Shown: positions 18,409 to 27,845, numbered from the stretch's first letter. The stretch is 64,000 nucleotides of DNA from Mesorhizobium sp. NZP2298 (GCF_013170825.1 NZ_CP033365.1:2430001-2494000), one strand, 5' to 3'. Translations and numbers: made by a program. The notes: generated from the letters alone by a model not told the origin.

Positions 18409-19497
18409 TCAATCCGCTGTCGCGAAGGGTCGGACGGCGGCGCCGCGCGGCACGACGGCAAGCACCTTGAACAGTTCGCCCATCGCCCGCGGCCCGGCGA
18501 GGCGCTCGACGTCTTCAGTGATCTTGTCGCGAGCGGCCTGGCCGGCATCGGCGCCAAGCCGGCCGGCACGCTCGAGTATGCCCATGCCGAGCAGGAAACT
18601 GCCCTGTGTCGACAGATGGGCGTCGAGACCATGCGCGCGCACGATCGCGGCAAGGGCGGAGAAATCGACATGCGAGGTGAGGTCGGCCTCGCCTGGATTG
18701 GCCAGCACATCTTCGTGATTGTGCCTACGCAAGGCCTGCAGCGTGTCGCCGACACCCGGCTGCAGGTGGCCATAGTCGAGGAACAGCCCGGCGCCGCCGT
18801 TTCGGACCATGTGTTCGGCAATGGCCGCCATCAGGGCGGTGCGGGCGGGCGCCACCTCGGCGATCGCCCCTTGCGGCGCTTCAGCCGCGTCGACGGGCAG
18901 CAGCGTCGGGTCGACCGAGCCGGCGCCGGCGAAGAAACAAAGGGTGTTCTCGTCGTCCAGGCTCACCATGCGCTCGCGCCAGCCGGTGCCGGCGCGGACG
19001 AACTGGCGGATCGGTATGGCGTCGAACAATTCGTTGCCGACGATGAGCAGCGCCTGATGGGGCAAGGTGTCGATGGTCTCATGCCAGCGAACCGCAAAAG
19101 GCGTGGCGCCAAGCGTCTGTTTCTGGACTTCGGTCAGGCGTGGACTGGTCTCGATCATGGCGAAGGCGGCGCCATTGGCCAGGGTCGGATCAAGCCGCGA
19201 CAGCGTGCGCAGCATGTCTTTCATCAGCGTGCCGCGACCGGGGCCGATCTCGGCGATGGTGACAGGCATCGGCCGGCCGATTGCTGTCCAAGCCTGGTAA
19301 AGCCACACGGCGACGAGTTCGCCGAACATCTGGCTGATCTCCGGCGCGGTGACGAAATCGCCAGCGGCGCCGAAGGGTTCGCGCGTCGTGTAGTAGCCGT
19401 CCGCGGGGTCGAACAGGCATAGCGCCATGTATTCGTTGACGGGAAGGGGCCCCAGCGCCTCGATCAGGTCGACGATACGGGTCTTCAGCCTCGTCAT
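18409..19497 (-). CDS. Class I SAM methyltransferase, NDUFAF7/MidA family
   Basis: 362 residues. The family (DUF185) includes mitochondrial NDUFAF7, which dimethylates an arginine of a complex I subunit during assembly; a similar role here is inferred. The SAM-binding loop is [15 protein letters not shown], followed by the family motif [13 protein letters not shown] and [10 protein letters not shown]. The ATG at 19497 overlaps the lgt stop as ATGA, indicating translational coupling; an alternative ATG at 19548 would lie inside lgt. Confidence 0.93.
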   Translation of the reverse strand: MTRLKTRIVDLIEALGPLPVNEYMALCLFDPADGYYTTREPFGAAGDFVTAPEISQMFGELVAVWLYQAWTAIGRPMPVTIAEIGPGRGTLMKDMLRTLSRLDPTLANGAAFAMIETSPRLTEVQKQTLGATPFAVRWHETIDTLPHQALLIVGNELFDAIPIRQFVRAGTGWRERMVSLDDENTLCFFAGAGSVDPTLLPVDAAEAPQGAIAEVAPARTALMAAIAEHMVRNGGAGLFLDYGHLQPGVGDTLQALRRHNHEDVLANPGEADLTSHVDFSALAAIVRAHGLDAHLSTQGSFLLGMGILERAGRLGADAGQAARDKITEDVERLAGPRAMGELFKVLAVVPRGAAVRPFATAD

Positions 19498-20354
19498 GTC
19501 GCCTGCGGCTGCGCTTGCGTCACCGGCTTGGCTGTTGCCATCGCCCAAATGCCGATCAGCACCATCGGGGTCGACAGGATCATTCCCATGGTCAGCCAGT
19601 TGGTGCCAAGGAGGTAGCCGAGCTGCTGGTCGGGCTCGCGGAAGAATTCGACGAAGACGCGTGACAGGCCGTAGCCGCAGATGAAGGCGCCGCCGACGAA
19701 GCGCGGCGTCTTCAGCTTGAGGCGCGAATGGGTAAGGATGCGCAGGACCAGGAACAACACCAGGCCTTCGAGCAGGGCCTCATAGAGCTGGCTCGGATGG
19801 CGGGTAAACGGCCCGCCATTGGGGAATTCTATTGCCCAGGGCACGTCCGTCGGCCGGCCCCAGAGCTCGGAATTGATGAAATTGGCGACGCGCACCAGGC
19901 CAAGCCCAACCGGCACGCCGGCGGCCACGACATCGAACAGCGACCAGGTGCGGATGCCGCGCTTGATGGAAAACAGCGTCATGGCGAGGATGACGCCGAG
20001 CAGGCCGCCATGGAAGGACATGCCGCCTTGCCAGACCGCGAAGATGTCGAGCGGGTGCGCGATGTAGCGTGCCAAGTCGTAGAACAGCACATAGCCGGTG
20101 CGGCCGCCGAGCACGACGCCGATCGCCGCCCAGACGATGAAATCGTCGAGGTCCTCGGGCTTCATCGGCAGCACGCCGTCGGGCCACAGTTTCGGGTTGG
20201 CGGCAAGACGCTTGGCGTACCACCAGGCAAACAGGATGCCGATAATGTAGCCGACGCCATACCAGTGCACCGCCAGCGGCCCGATCTGGATGAGGATCGG
20301 GTTGATGTTGGGGAAAGGCAACGAGGCCAGCGGCAGCAGGAAATATTCGTTCAA
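19494..20354 (-). CDS. lgt: Prolipoprotein diacylglyceryl transferase
   Basis: 286 residues with about seven membrane helices. Lgt transfers diacylglycerol from phosphatidylglycerol to the lipobox Cys of prolipoproteins at the inner membrane. Landmarks: [21 protein letters not shown] (essential His), the signature [14 protein letters not shown] and [12 protein letters not shown]. The first gene of the minus-strand run with the methyltransferase, it overlaps that gene by 4 bp. Its substrates in this window would include the lipoproteins at 16.3 and 31.1 kb. Confidence 0.97.
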   Translation of the reverse strand: MNEYFLLPLASLPFPNINPILIQIGPLAVHWYGVGYIIGILFAWWYAKRLAANPKLWPDGVLPMKPEDLDDFIVWAAIGVVLGGRTGYVLFYDLARYIAHPLDIFAVWQGGMSFHGGLLGVILAMTLFSIKRGIRTWSLFDVVAAGVPVGLGLVRVANFINSELWGRPTDVPWAIEFPNGGPFTRHPSQLYEALLEGLVLFLVLRILTHSRLKLKTPRFVGGAFICGYGLSRVFVEFFREPDQQLGYLLGTNWLTMGMILSTPMVLIGIWAMATAKPVTQAQPQAT

Positions 20355-20488
20355 CGGAAAGCTCTCGGTTGCGGTCGCGTTCGGGCGCGGACCATGCGGC
20401 AGGGTTTTGGCGGGGTCAAGGCAAGCCGGTCGCCGTCAAGTGCCGCGACGGATCACCGTTGCGAGCCATCGCGACGTGCGTGGTCAAC

Positions 20489-20722
20489 TCACCCCTTGGC
20501 GGCCACCCACTGCCGCAATGCGTCGTTGATCCTGTCCTGCCAGCCGGGGCCGTCTTCCTGGAAATGGTCGAGCACGGCCCGGTCGATCCGGATCGAGACA
20601 AGCTCGCGGACATTCGGTGCGGTCGAGGGTTCGCGAACTGGCGCTGCCGGCTTCTTGACCGGCTTGAAGGCCGCTTCGGCGGCTGCGAACGGATTTGTCG
20701 GTCGGCGCGGAGGCGTTGCCAT
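20489..20722 (-). CDS. BrnA-type antitoxin-like small protein
   Basis: 77 residues from the ATG at 20722. The N-terminal half is a Pro/Lys-rich disordered stretch; the C-terminal half, VSIRIDRAVLDHF and GPGWQDRINDALRQWV, matches the ribbon-helix-helix of BrnA antitoxins. No brnT toxin gene is next to it: lgt follows and ubiK is divergent, so it may be a lone DNA-binding protein that does not act as an antitoxin. Confidence 0.78.
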   Translation of the reverse strand: MATPPRRPTNPFAAAEAAFKPVKKPAAPVREPSTAPNVRELVSIRIDRAVLDHFQEDGPGWQDRINDALRQWVAAKG

Positions 20723-20938
20723 TGATTGACCCTGATTAGAGCGTTCTGACGCAAATAGGAGACGACAACACCATAGGCGATTTGATGTTCTCAAGTATAG
20801 CTTGGGGCGGTTCGAGAGCTTCCCGCCGGCATGGCAGCGTCCATGCGCCATAGCAACGCAGAGGCCGTACTGGGCCTCAACGTTCTTGCATTCGGCGCTC
20901 AGCGCCACTACGTCATTTCGAGCAAGCGAGGATTTGCC

Positions 20939-21241
20939 ATGTCGACCGGACCGAACCGCATTCTCGATGAATTCGCCAAGCTGATGACCGACGCCGCCGG
21001 TGCCGCGCAAGGCGTACGGCGCGAGGTGGAGACCGCCTTCAAGGGCCAGGCGGAGCGTATCCTCAATTCGATGGACGTGGTGCAGCGCGAGGAATTCGAG
21101 GCCGCGCGCGAGATGGCCGCCAAGGCCCGCGACGAGAATGCCCGGCTTGCCGCCCGTATCGAAGCGCTCGAAGCCAGGCTCGCCGAACTGGGCGGGGATG
21201 CCGCACCAGCGGCGGCGGCGAAGCCGCGCGCAAAAAAATAA
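20939..21241 (+). CDS. ubiK: UbiK-family ubiquinone biosynthesis accessory factor
   Basis: 100 residues of the YqiC/BMFP family, which assists ubiquinone biosynthesis in proteobacteria and binds membranes. The first 50 residues (NRILDEFAKLMTDAAGAAQG, then FKGQAERIL) form the conserved amphipathic region; residues 55-88 form a coiled coil (EEFEAAREMAAKARDEN), which trimerises in homologues; a basic Ala/Lys tail ends it. Start ATG at 20939 with GAGG upstream. Confidence 0.88.
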   Translation: MSTGPNRILDEFAKLMTDAAGAAQGVRREVETAFKGQAERILNSMDVVQREEFEAAREMAAKARDENARLAARIEALEARLAELGGDAAPAAAAKPRAKK

Positions 21242-21564
21242 TCATTAAACTTTTCCACATAGTCAAAGTCCGAAAATCGCTTTGCCGTGAATCGCTTAAC
21301 GGCATTGCATGAATCTTTGTGACAGCGCCTTTCCACATGCGAATGCCGCAGTGCGAAAAATTGGGCTGTTCACGCGACTCCCGATCAATAGACTGAATTT
21401 GTTGCATGATTCGGAGCAGGGTCATGCGGCCGGGCGGTGGGGTCCGGTCTGGGGTCTTTGCGTCGAGAAGTCCTGGCCGTCCGAGTTCTAGATCAGATTG
21501 TTCGTTGTGTGTGCCCTCCCGCGGAGCGTGTGGCGGCGCTCCTCAGAACGACAGGAAGCATTCC
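21242..21564 (+). other. Intergenic region between ubiK and the YbjN-like gene
   Basis: 323 bp, A/T-rich for the first 170 bp and GC-rich later. It should hold the promoter of the YbjN/CsaA pair. No clear terminator hairpin follows ubiK and I see no convincing small gene. Confidence 0.5.
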
Positions 21565-22065
21565 ATGGAACTTCTCGAACTCGAATTCTCCCGCGAAATC
21601 CATCCGGTGGATGTTATCGAGCAGGTGGCCCACAACAATGACTGGTCCTTCGAAAGGGCCGGCGACGATGAAATTTCGATCTCGGTTGCCGGCAGCTGGA
21701 CCGACTATCACGTCTCCTTCTCCTGGATGGAGGATTTCGAGGCGCTGCACCTGGCCTGCGCCTTCGACATCAAAGTGCCGGAGACCCGCGCGCTGGAAGT
21801 GATGCGGCTGTTGTCGCTGATCAACGAACAGATGCTGTTCGGCCATTTCGACCTGTGGGAGCAGGAGGGCGCGATCATGTTCCGCCAGTCGCTGCTTTTG
21901 GCCGGCGGGGTCGAACCCTCGAGCCAGCAGGTCGAGGTGCTTCTGTCCTCGGCGCTGGAAGCCTGCGAATGCTATTTCCAGGCGTTTCAGTTCGTCGTCT
22001 GGTCGGGAACCTCGGCCAAGGACGCGCTGGCCGGCGTGCTGTTCGAGACCTACGGCAACGCCTGA
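21565..22065 (+). CDS. YbjN-domain protein
   Basis: 166 residues from the ATG at 21565 (AGGAAG upstream). YbjN-fold proteins resemble type III secretion chaperones and are linked in enterobacteria to stress tolerance and motility control; biochemical function is unknown. Visible: NDWSFERAGDDEISISVAGSW, the strand set YHVSFSWMEDFEALHLACAF and the helix pair RLLSLINEQMLFGHFDLWEQ. It is followed 20 bp later by the CsaA gene, probably in one transcript. Confidence 0.85.
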   Translation: MELLELEFSREIHPVDVIEQVAHNNDWSFERAGDDEISISVAGSWTDYHVSFSWMEDFEALHLACAFDIKVPETRALEVMRLLSLINEQMLFGHFDLWEQEGAIMFRQSLLLAGGVEPSSQQVEVLLSSALEACECYFQAFQFVVWSGTSAKDALAGVLFETYGNA

Positions 22066-22084
22066 GCCCTTGTAAGGCAGAGAT

Positions 22085-22444
22085 ATGAGTGCGAGCAGCG
22101 AGCGTAAGCCCGAGATCAGTTTTGCCGATTTCGATCGTGTCGACATCCGCGCCGGCACGATCGTCGAGGCCGAACCGTTTCCGCAGGCGCGCAAACCGGC
22201 TATCAAGCTGAAGATCGATTTCGGACCCGACATCGGGGTGAAGAAATCCTCGGCGCAGATCACCAAATATTATGAGCCGGAGACGCTGGTCGGCCGGCAG
22301 GTGTTCGCGGTGGTCAATTTTCCGCCGCGCCAGATCGGTCCGTTCATGTCGGAAGTGCTGACGCTCGGTTTTCCCGACGAGGAGGGCGCCGTCGTGCTGG
22401 GCGCCATCGAGCGCAAGGTGCCGGACGGCGGGCGGTTGTTCTAG
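22085..22444 (+). CDS. csaA: CsaA-type tRNA-binding protein
   Basis: 119 residues, one tRNA-binding OB-fold domain as in CsaA, a dimeric tRNA-binding protein with reported chaperone activity in secretion. Landmarks: [58 protein letters not shown] and the end [15 protein letters not shown]. Co-directional with the YbjN gene 20 bp upstream. Confidence 0.93.
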   Translation: MSASSERKPEISFADFDRVDIRAGTIVEAEPFPQARKPAIKLKIDFGPDIGVKKSSAQITKYYEPETLVGRQVFAVVNFPPRQIGPFMSEVLTLGFPDEEGAVVLGAIERKVPDGGRLF

Positions 22445-22463
22445 GACGATTCGGGTGAGGCCG

Positions 22464-22600
22464 GCTTGCGAACGGCGGTCTCCTGTGCTTCCCCGTTCTA
22501 CTGCGTCGCAGTAGAACTGAGCTCACGTACCCAAAAGTACGCTCCGCTCCGGTTCTCGGAGCCCACCATTCTCAGCTCGGCTTGACCTGAATCTCAATAC
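22464..22600 (+). repeat. Dispersed intergenic repeat, copy 1 (with inserted palindrome)
   Basis: Shares a long near-identical core, including CGTACCCAAAAGTACG and CTCCGCTCCGGTTCTCGG, with the copy at 52541-52660. The ends are mutually inverted (AACGGCGGTCTCC near 22471 against GGAGCCCACCATT near 22558). Unlike the second copy, this one carries an extra segment with a perfect 11-bp inverted repeat around one base at 22495-22517 (GTTCTACTGCG / CGCAGTAGAAC). Confidence 0.88.
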
Positions 22601-22617
22601 ATCCCGTGCGCCAGGCT

Positions 22618-23640
22618 TTAGGCCGCCAGCTTGCGCGTTGTGCCGAGCGCCTCTTCGACCGTATCCATGAACATCTCCGCGCAGGCTTTCCAGCTGTAGC
22701 GCATGGCGCGTTCGCGGGCCTGATCGCGGCTGACGTTGAGCGCGGCAAGCGAGGCTTCTCGCAAATCGTTCGAGACGGCGCCACCAAAGCCGTCGCCGAC
22801 AATGTCGATCGGTCCGGTCACCGGATAGGCGGCGACCGGCGTGCCGCTGGCCAGCGCCTCGATGATCACGTTGCCGAACGTATCGGTGCGGCTGGGGAAG
22901 ACGAAGACGTCGGCCGAGGCGTAGATCTCCGCCAGTTCGTCATTGGGGCGGTGGCCAAGGAAATGCGCATTGGGGTAGCGCGCCTTGAGCTTGGCAAGCT
23001 CCGGACCCTCGCCGACCACCACCTTGCTGCCGGGCAGGTCCAGGTCGAGGAAGGCAGGCAGGTTCTTTTCGATGGCGACGCGGCCGACGCAAAGGAACAC
23101 CGGGCCGGGGAAGCCGAGATCCTTCCTCTTGTCCGGACGGAAGTGGTCGGTGTCGACGCCGCGCGTCCAGGGCCTGAGCTTGGTGAAGCCGCGCGCCGAA
23201 AGGTCGTCGGCGAGCGACTGGGTGGCCACCAGCGTGCCCTGGCCGGAATTGTGGAAATCGCGCAGCCAGCGATAGGCCCAGCTCTCCGGCACCGGCAGGC
23301 GGGCGCTGAGATATTCGGGGAAGCGCGTGTGATAGCTGGTGGTGAATGGCCGGCCGGCATTGCGGCAATAGCGCCGCGCCATGATGCCGAGCGGCCCCTC
23401 GGTGACGATGTGGATGTGGTCGGCCTTGTAGCCGTCGATCAGCTTCGCGACATGGCCGGGCGTGGTCAGCGCCAGGCGGATGTCGGGATAGGTCGGCAGG
23501 GGCAGCGTGCGAAAGATGTTGGGCGTCAGGAAATCCACCGCGACGTCGAAGGATTTGAGCGTTTCGGTGAGCCGTTCCAGCGTGTGGACGACGCCGTTGA
23601 CTTGCGGGCGCCATGCGTCGGTGACCATCAATATGCGCAT
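22618..23640 (-). CDS. GT4-family glycosyltransferase (mannosyltransferase MgtA-like)
   Basis: 340 residues of GT-B fold: N-terminal RILMVTDAWRPQVNGVVHTLE (typical of MgtA/PimB/SqdX-like lipid mannosyltransferases), HIVTEGPLGIMARR and TSYHTRFPEYL, and the C-terminal nucleotide-sugar site FLCVGRVAIEKNLP and FPSRTDTFGNVIIEALASG with the Glu pair. It probably transfers a hexose from a GDP- or UDP-sugar to a diacylglycerol-type acceptor at the inner membrane, making a glycolipid. No genes for the lipid acceptor are adjacent. Confidence 0.9.
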   Translation of the reverse strand: MRILMVTDAWRPQVNGVVHTLERLTETLKSFDVAVDFLTPNIFRTLPLPTYPDIRLALTTPGHVAKLIDGYKADHIHIVTEGPLGIMARRYCRNAGRPFTTSYHTRFPEYLSARLPVPESWAYRWLRDFHNSGQGTLVATQSLADDLSARGFTKLRPWTRGVDTDHFRPDKRKDLGFPGPVFLCVGRVAIEKNLPAFLDLDLPGSKVVVGEGPELAKLKARYPNAHFLGHRPNDELAEIYASADVFVFPSRTDTFGNVIIEALASGTPVAAYPVTGPIDIVGDGFGGAVSNDLREASLAALNVSRDQARERAMRYSWKACAEMFMDTVEEALGTTRKLAA

Positions 23641-23861
23641 GGCGGCCCTTTGCTGGAAAGGTCGACGGTTGCCTTGAGACGATGCCGGAATGGCGACCAG
23701 CCTGCTGCCCTCGCTTCGCTCCAGCGCACCCGGGTGGGCACGGGGTCGAAGTGAGGCGGTTGAGCCGAATCAAGTGTGGTCGCGCGCTTCATGCGCGCTC
23801 TTCACCATGGTTTCATGACGGGCGGATGAAGCTTGATGCTTCGCCTGGTACTTGGGCTCGC

Positions 23862-25277
23862 CTAGGCCGGGACCTTGATCACCGCGCGCAGGCCGCCGAG
23901 CGGACTGTCGTCGAGGGTGATGTCGCCGCCATGGCTGCGGGCGATGTCGCGGGCGATCGACAGGCCGAGTCCCGTGCCGCTGGCATCGAGGTTGCGGGCC
24001 TCGTCCAGTCGCACGAAGGGCTTGAACACGTGCTCGCGCTTGTCGACCGGAATGCCGGGACCGTCGTCATCGACGGTGACCACAAGCGAACCACGGCCAT
24101 GGTTGGCATTGACCTCTACCGTCTTGGCATAGCGGAATGCGTTGCCGATGACATTGGACAGCAACCGCGCGAAGGCGTTCGGCCGTACATGCACCGTCGG
24201 GTCGCCGGAAAGCGTCGTCGACAGCTTGCATTTGCGCAAGGCGGCTTCTTCGCCGAGCTTCTGGAAATAGGCTTCGAGATCGAAACGTCCCGGGTCCTCC
24301 GAGGCTTCGCCGCGGGCAAAGGCGAGATAGCCTTCCAGCATCGACTGCATGTCATCGATGTCCTGGTTGAGTGCCGCCTTGGTCTCGGTCTTGCCGCCGG
24401 CCAGCGCCAGCTGCAGCTTGAAGCGGGTGAGGATGGTCCTGAGGTCGTGGCTGACGCCGGTCAGCATGGCGGTGCGCTGTTCGATCTGGCGCTCGATGCG
24501 CTCGCGCATCTGGATGAAGGCAAAGCCGGCACGGCGAACTTCCTCGGCGCCGCGCGGGCGAAAATCGCGCGGCATCGGCCGGCCCTTGCCGAAGCTTTCG
24601 GCGGCTTCGGCGAGCGTGAGGATCGGCCGGATCTGGTTGCGCAGGAAGGGGATGGCGATCATCAGCAGCACCAGCGAGGTGCCGACCATCCAGATCAGGA
24701 AGATATGGGTGTTCGAAGCATAGGCCTGGCTGCGGCGCACGAAGACGCGCAACACCTTGCCTTCGAGCTGGACGCGCACCTCAACGATGTTGGAATTGCC
24801 GACCGTGTCGATCCAGAACGGCCGGTTGATCTGCCGGGTGATCTCGGCCGAGAGCACGTCGTCGAGGATCGAGAAGAACGGTTTTGGACCGGGTGGCGGC
24901 AAGGGATCCGGCGGCAGCAAATCGACCTTCAGCTGCATGCGGTCCTGCGCGATGCGGATGATGTTGGCGTAATCGGCGTCGTGCGGGTAGGTCTCGATCA
25001 GGTCGATGATGGCGGCTATGTCGCGCACGGTGGCCTGCGACAGGCGCTGCGTCACCGTTGCCCAGTGGCGTTCCATGAAGACGAAGGCGACCACCGATTG
25101 CAAAAGGATCATCGGCGCGATGACGATGATCAGCGAGCGCGCATAGAGGCGCTTGGGCATGTAAAGCGAAACGAGGCGCCAGAACCGGTTCCAGATGCGC
25201 GGCACCGCCTTGAGCGTTCGCGTGGCACGTGCGCTCAAGCCGTCATTTCCCGGCTGTTCCAGTTCCGTGGTCGCCAT
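23862..25277 (-). CDS. Sensor histidine kinase (EnvZ-like)
   Basis: 471 residues. Two membrane helices (about 47-67 and 191-211) flank a periplasmic domain that contains a Pro-rich loop (PPDPLPPPGP). A HAMP linker (212-265), the dimerisation/phospho-acceptor box GVSHDLRTILTRF (H277), N box LLSNVIGNAFRYA, G1 DDDGPGIP and G2 GTGLGLSIARD follow. It pairs with the OmpR-type regulator 147 bp upstream on the same strand. The set MarR (PetP-like) - OmpR (PetR-like) - kinase is conserved in alphaproteobacteria; the signal is unknown. Confidence 0.94.
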   Translation of the reverse strand: MATTELEQPGNDGLSARATRTLKAVPRIWNRFWRLVSLYMPKRLYARSLIIVIAPMILLQSVVAFVFMERHWATVTQRLSQATVRDIAAIIDLIETYPHDADYANIIRIAQDRMQLKVDLLPPDPLPPPGPKPFFSILDDVLSAEITRQINRPFWIDTVGNSNIVEVRVQLEGKVLRVFVRRSQAYASNTHIFLIWMVGTSLVLLMIAIPFLRNQIRPILTLAEAAESFGKGRPMPRDFRPRGAEEVRRAGFAFIQMRERIERQIEQRTAMLTGVSHDLRTILTRFKLQLALAGGKTETKAALNQDIDDMQSMLEGYLAFARGEASEDPGRFDLEAYFQKLGEEAALRKCKLSTTLSGDPTVHVRPNAFARLLSNVIGNAFRYAKTVEVNANHGRGSLVVTVDDDGPGIPVDKREHVFKPFVRLDEARNLDASGTGLGLSIARDIARSHGGDITLDDSPLGGLRAVIKVPA

Positions 25278-25358
25278 TGGCTCTTTTCATTTCGCCCGCG
25301 GCACTAGATCAGAACGACGTCTGGTTCAATCGTCAGTCTGATCCAACTCTTTGTTTAA

Positions 25359-25411
25359 GCGTGATCTTTTCCGAAAAACCATTCCCACTTTTCGGGATCA
25401 TGCCCTAGAGC
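25359..25411 (+). repeat. Rhizobial intergenic palindromic repeat
   Basis: Imperfect hairpin (GTGATCTTTTCCGAAAA ... TTTTCGGGATCATGC) in the gap between kinase and response-regulator genes. Its form is that of a repeat common between genes of Hyphomicrobiales. It could affect the kinase:regulator ratio by folding in the shared mRNA. Confidence 0.65.
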
Positions 25412-25424
25412 CGCGTCCGATATT

Positions 25425-26144
25425 CTATTCCACGCTGAGCCGATACCCAATACCGCGCACGGTCTGCAGCCAGACGGGGTTGGACGGATCGCGCTCGATC
25501 TTGCGGCGCAGCCGGTTGATCTGCACGTCGATGGTGCGCTCGCCGACTTCCGAATCGTCGCCGACCAGTTCGTGGCGCGGGATGGTCTCGCCGGCCCGCG
25601 CGGCGAAGATCGCCAGGATCTCCTGCTCGCGGTCGGTCAGCTTCAGCGCCTCGCCGCCTCGCTTCAGTTCGCGCCTGGCGATCTGGAAGGTGTAGGGACC
25701 GAAGACCAGCTGTTCGACCTTGGGCGTCGTCGCCGGGCCGCCCCGGCGCAGGATGTTGTTGATGCGCAGGATCAGCTCGCGCGGGTCGAAGGGTTTGGGC
25801 AGGTAATCGTCAGCGCCGGCCTCCAGCCCGGAGATGCGGCTGTCGGTCTCCGAAAGTGCGGTCAGCATCAGGATCGGCACGTTCTTTTCGGCGCGCAGCG
25901 ATTTAGTGAGATCGACGCCGCTCTCGCCGGGCATCATGACATCGAGCACAAGTAGGTCGAAGTCGAGGCCGGCGAGCTTGCGCCTGGCTTCGCCGGCATT
26001 GCCGGCGACGGTGACGCGAAAGCCGTTTTCGGTCAGATACTGCTTGAGAAGATTGCGGATGCGTGTGTCATCGTCGACCACAAGCAGATGCGGCGCGTCG
26101 TCGTCCGGTGCGGCCGCCTGATCGACCCTCTCAGTGCTCTCCAT
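25425..26144 (-). CDS. OmpR/PhoB-type response regulator (PetR-like)
   Basis: 239 residues from the ATG at 26144 (AGGGA 7 nt upstream). Receiver domain: acidic VVDDDTRIRN, phospho-acceptor Asp67 in LLVLDVMMPGESG, TAL switch residues and Lys in DDYLPKPFDP. The C-terminal winged helix has the typical LKLTDREQEILAIF and ERTIDVQINRLRRKIE. The start overlaps the end of the MarR gene by 14 bp. Rhodobacter capsulatus PetR, next to the MarR-like PetP, has this arrangement; the target genes here are unknown. Confidence 0.94.
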   Translation of the reverse strand: MESTERVDQAAAPDDDAPHLLVVDDDTRIRNLLKQYLTENGFRVTVAGNAGEARRKLAGLDFDLLVLDVMMPGESGVDLTKSLRAEKNVPILMLTALSETDSRISGLEAGADDYLPKPFDPRELILRINNILRRGGPATTPKVEQLVFGPYTFQIARRELKRGGEALKLTDREQEILAIFAARAGETIPRHELVGDDSEVGERTIDVQINRLRRKIERDPSNPVWLQTVRGIGYRLSVE

Positions 26145-26664
26145 GGCTTTTCCCTGACATTTTTGCGGACCCAACGTCGATCTGAGCTCTCAGTTCCGGA
26201 TTGACCATCGCTTCGAGGAAGCGTTCCACCAAGGTCCGTTCGGCGGCGCCGGAATCTTCCAATGCAGCACGGATGCGGCGCGACTGTGGCCGCGCCAGGG
26301 CCAGTGCCAGCGCCCGGCCCTTGGCTGTCGGGTAGAGTTCGCGCTGGCGACGGTCGCGCGGGCCTTGCAATTGCACGACATGGTCGGTGTCGATCAGCTG
26401 CTTGAGCACCCGCGCCAGGCTCTGTTTGGTGATCTTCAGCACGTCGAGCAGTTCGGCGACCGTCAGGCCCGGCCTGCGGTTGACGAAATGCAGCACCCGG
26501 TGGTGGGCACGGCCGAAACCATAGTCGGCCAGGATCTGGTCGGGATCGGAGGTGAAGTCGCGATAGGCGAAGAAAAACAGTTCGATGATGGCGAAGTCGA
26601 TGCCGTCCTCGACTGACATCGCGGTCCTGATCGGTTTTCCGGCAGAAGGGCTTCGATCCGTCAT
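26131..26664 (-). CDS. MarR-family regulator (PetP-like)
   Basis: 177 residues from an ATG at 26664 placed about 5 nt after GGAG; ATGs at 26667 and 26721 are alternatives. Winged-helix core: YGFGRAHHRVLHFVNRRPGL, VAELLDVLKITKQSLARVLKQL, wing QGPRDRRQRELYPT. Its 3' end overlaps the response regulator, so the two are co-translated. Divergent from a branched-chain aminotransferase; a palindrome in the gap may be its operator. Confidence 0.9.
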   Translation of the reverse strand: MTDRSPSAGKPIRTAMSVEDGIDFAIIELFFFAYRDFTSDPDQILADYGFGRAHHRVLHFVNRRPGLTVAELLDVLKITKQSLARVLKQLIDTDHVVQLQGPRDRRQRELYPTAKGRALALALARPQSRRIRAALEDSGAAERTLVERFLEAMVNPELRAQIDVGSAKMSGKSHGEH

Positions 26665-26691
26665 CATTTCTCCATGGGAACGGGAGATTAT

Positions 26692-26706
26692 GTCAGTACT
26701 ATTGAC
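26692..26706 (+). promoter_or_regulatory. Candidate MarR operator (15-bp inverted repeat)
   Basis: GTCAGTA-C-TATTGAC, six of seven pairs matching, 28 bp upstream of the preferred MarR start and in the shared divergent region. Size and symmetry suit a MarR dimer. Autoregulation is inferred from position only. Confidence 0.5.
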
Positions 26707-26925
26707 GTAATTTCCCTGCAATGGTAATTTTTGACAAGCTTTTGGGCGGATTGCGAACGAAAAGGCAAGTCAGGCCGGTTTTTTCCGGAATTTCCTGAGT
26801 TTGCCAGAGCGCGATTATCCGCCTACGCTTCGAGACACCGGCCGGCGTCTCAAATCGCATGGCGCGGCCAAAAAGAACACGCAACGACACTGAGATATGC
26901 GGGCCGTGGCCCGCGGGAGGTTACC

Positions 26926-27819
26926 ATGGCATCCGTTCCCTTCGATCAACTGGACGGCTTCATCTGGATGAATGGCGAGTTCGTGCAATGGGGCGACGCC
27001 AAGATCCACGTGCTGACCCACGGCCTGCACTACGCCAGCGCGGTCTTCGAGGGCGAGCGCGCCTATGGCGGCGAGATCTTCAAGCTCAACGAGCACACCG
27101 AGCGCCTGCATGAATCGGCGCGCCTGCTCGGCTTCAAGATTCCCTATTCGGTCGCCGAGCTCAACGACGCCTCGGCCACGCTGTTGAAGAAGCAGGGCTT
27201 CCAGGACGCCTATGTCCGGCCGATCGCCTGGCGCGGCAGCGAGCAGATGGGCGTTTCGGCTCAGAACAACCGCATCAACGTCGCCATCGCCATCTGGCAG
27301 TGGCCGAGCTATTTCGATCCGGCGCAGAAGCTCAAGGGCATTCGCCTCGACGTGGCGGAGTGGCGCCGGCCCGACCCGCGCACGGCGCCGTCGCGGTCGA
27401 AGGCCGCCGGCCTTTACATGATCTGCACCATGTCCAAGCATGCAGCCGAAGCAAAAGGCTATGCCGACGCCATGATGCTCGACTGGCGCGGACAAGTGGC
27501 GGAGGCAACGGGCGCAAACATCTTCTTCGTCAAGGACGGCAAGATCCATACACCCACGCCCGACTGCTTCCTCGACGGCATCACCCGCCGCACGGTCATT
27601 GGCCTGGCCAAGGATCGCGGCCTGGAAGTGATTGAACGCGCGATCATGCCGGAAGAACTCGAAGGTTTCGAGCAATGCTTCCTGACTGGAACGGCGGCGG
27701 AAGTAACGCCGGTTTCGGAGATAGGCCCTTACCGATTCGAGGTCGGCGAAATCGCCAAGAATCTTATGAACGACTATTCTGCCGCGGTTCAGCCCAAGCA
27801 CGCGATCGCCGCAGAATAA
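26926..27819 (+). CDS. ilvE: Branched-chain amino acid aminotransferase
   Basis: 297 residues of class IV PLP aminotransferase, catalysing the last step of Val, Leu and Ile synthesis and the first step of their breakdown. Landmarks: HYASAVFEGERAYGG, the PLP-lysine region APSRSKAAGLYMICTMSK, GYADAMMLDWRGQVAEATGANIFFVKDG and FLTGTAAEVTPVSEIG. Start ATG at 26926, five bases after a perfect GGGAGG; the longer open frame is not coding-like. Divergent from the PetP-like regulator, a conserved arrangement in related bacteria. Confidence 0.95.
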   Translation: MASVPFDQLDGFIWMNGEFVQWGDAKIHVLTHGLHYASAVFEGERAYGGEIFKLNEHTERLHESARLLGFKIPYSVAELNDASATLLKKQGFQDAYVRPIAWRGSEQMGVSAQNNRINVAIAIWQWPSYFDPAQKLKGIRLDVAEWRRPDPRTAPSRSKAAGLYMICTMSKHAAEAKGYADAMMLDWRGQVAEATGANIFFVKDGKIHTPTPDCFLDGITRRTVIGLAKDRGLEVIERAIMPEELEGFEQCFLTGTAAEVTPVSEIGPYRFEVGEIAKNLMNDYSAAVQPKHAIAAE

Positions 27820-27845
27820 CGATAGTCACAGCTTTTCACGCAAGC

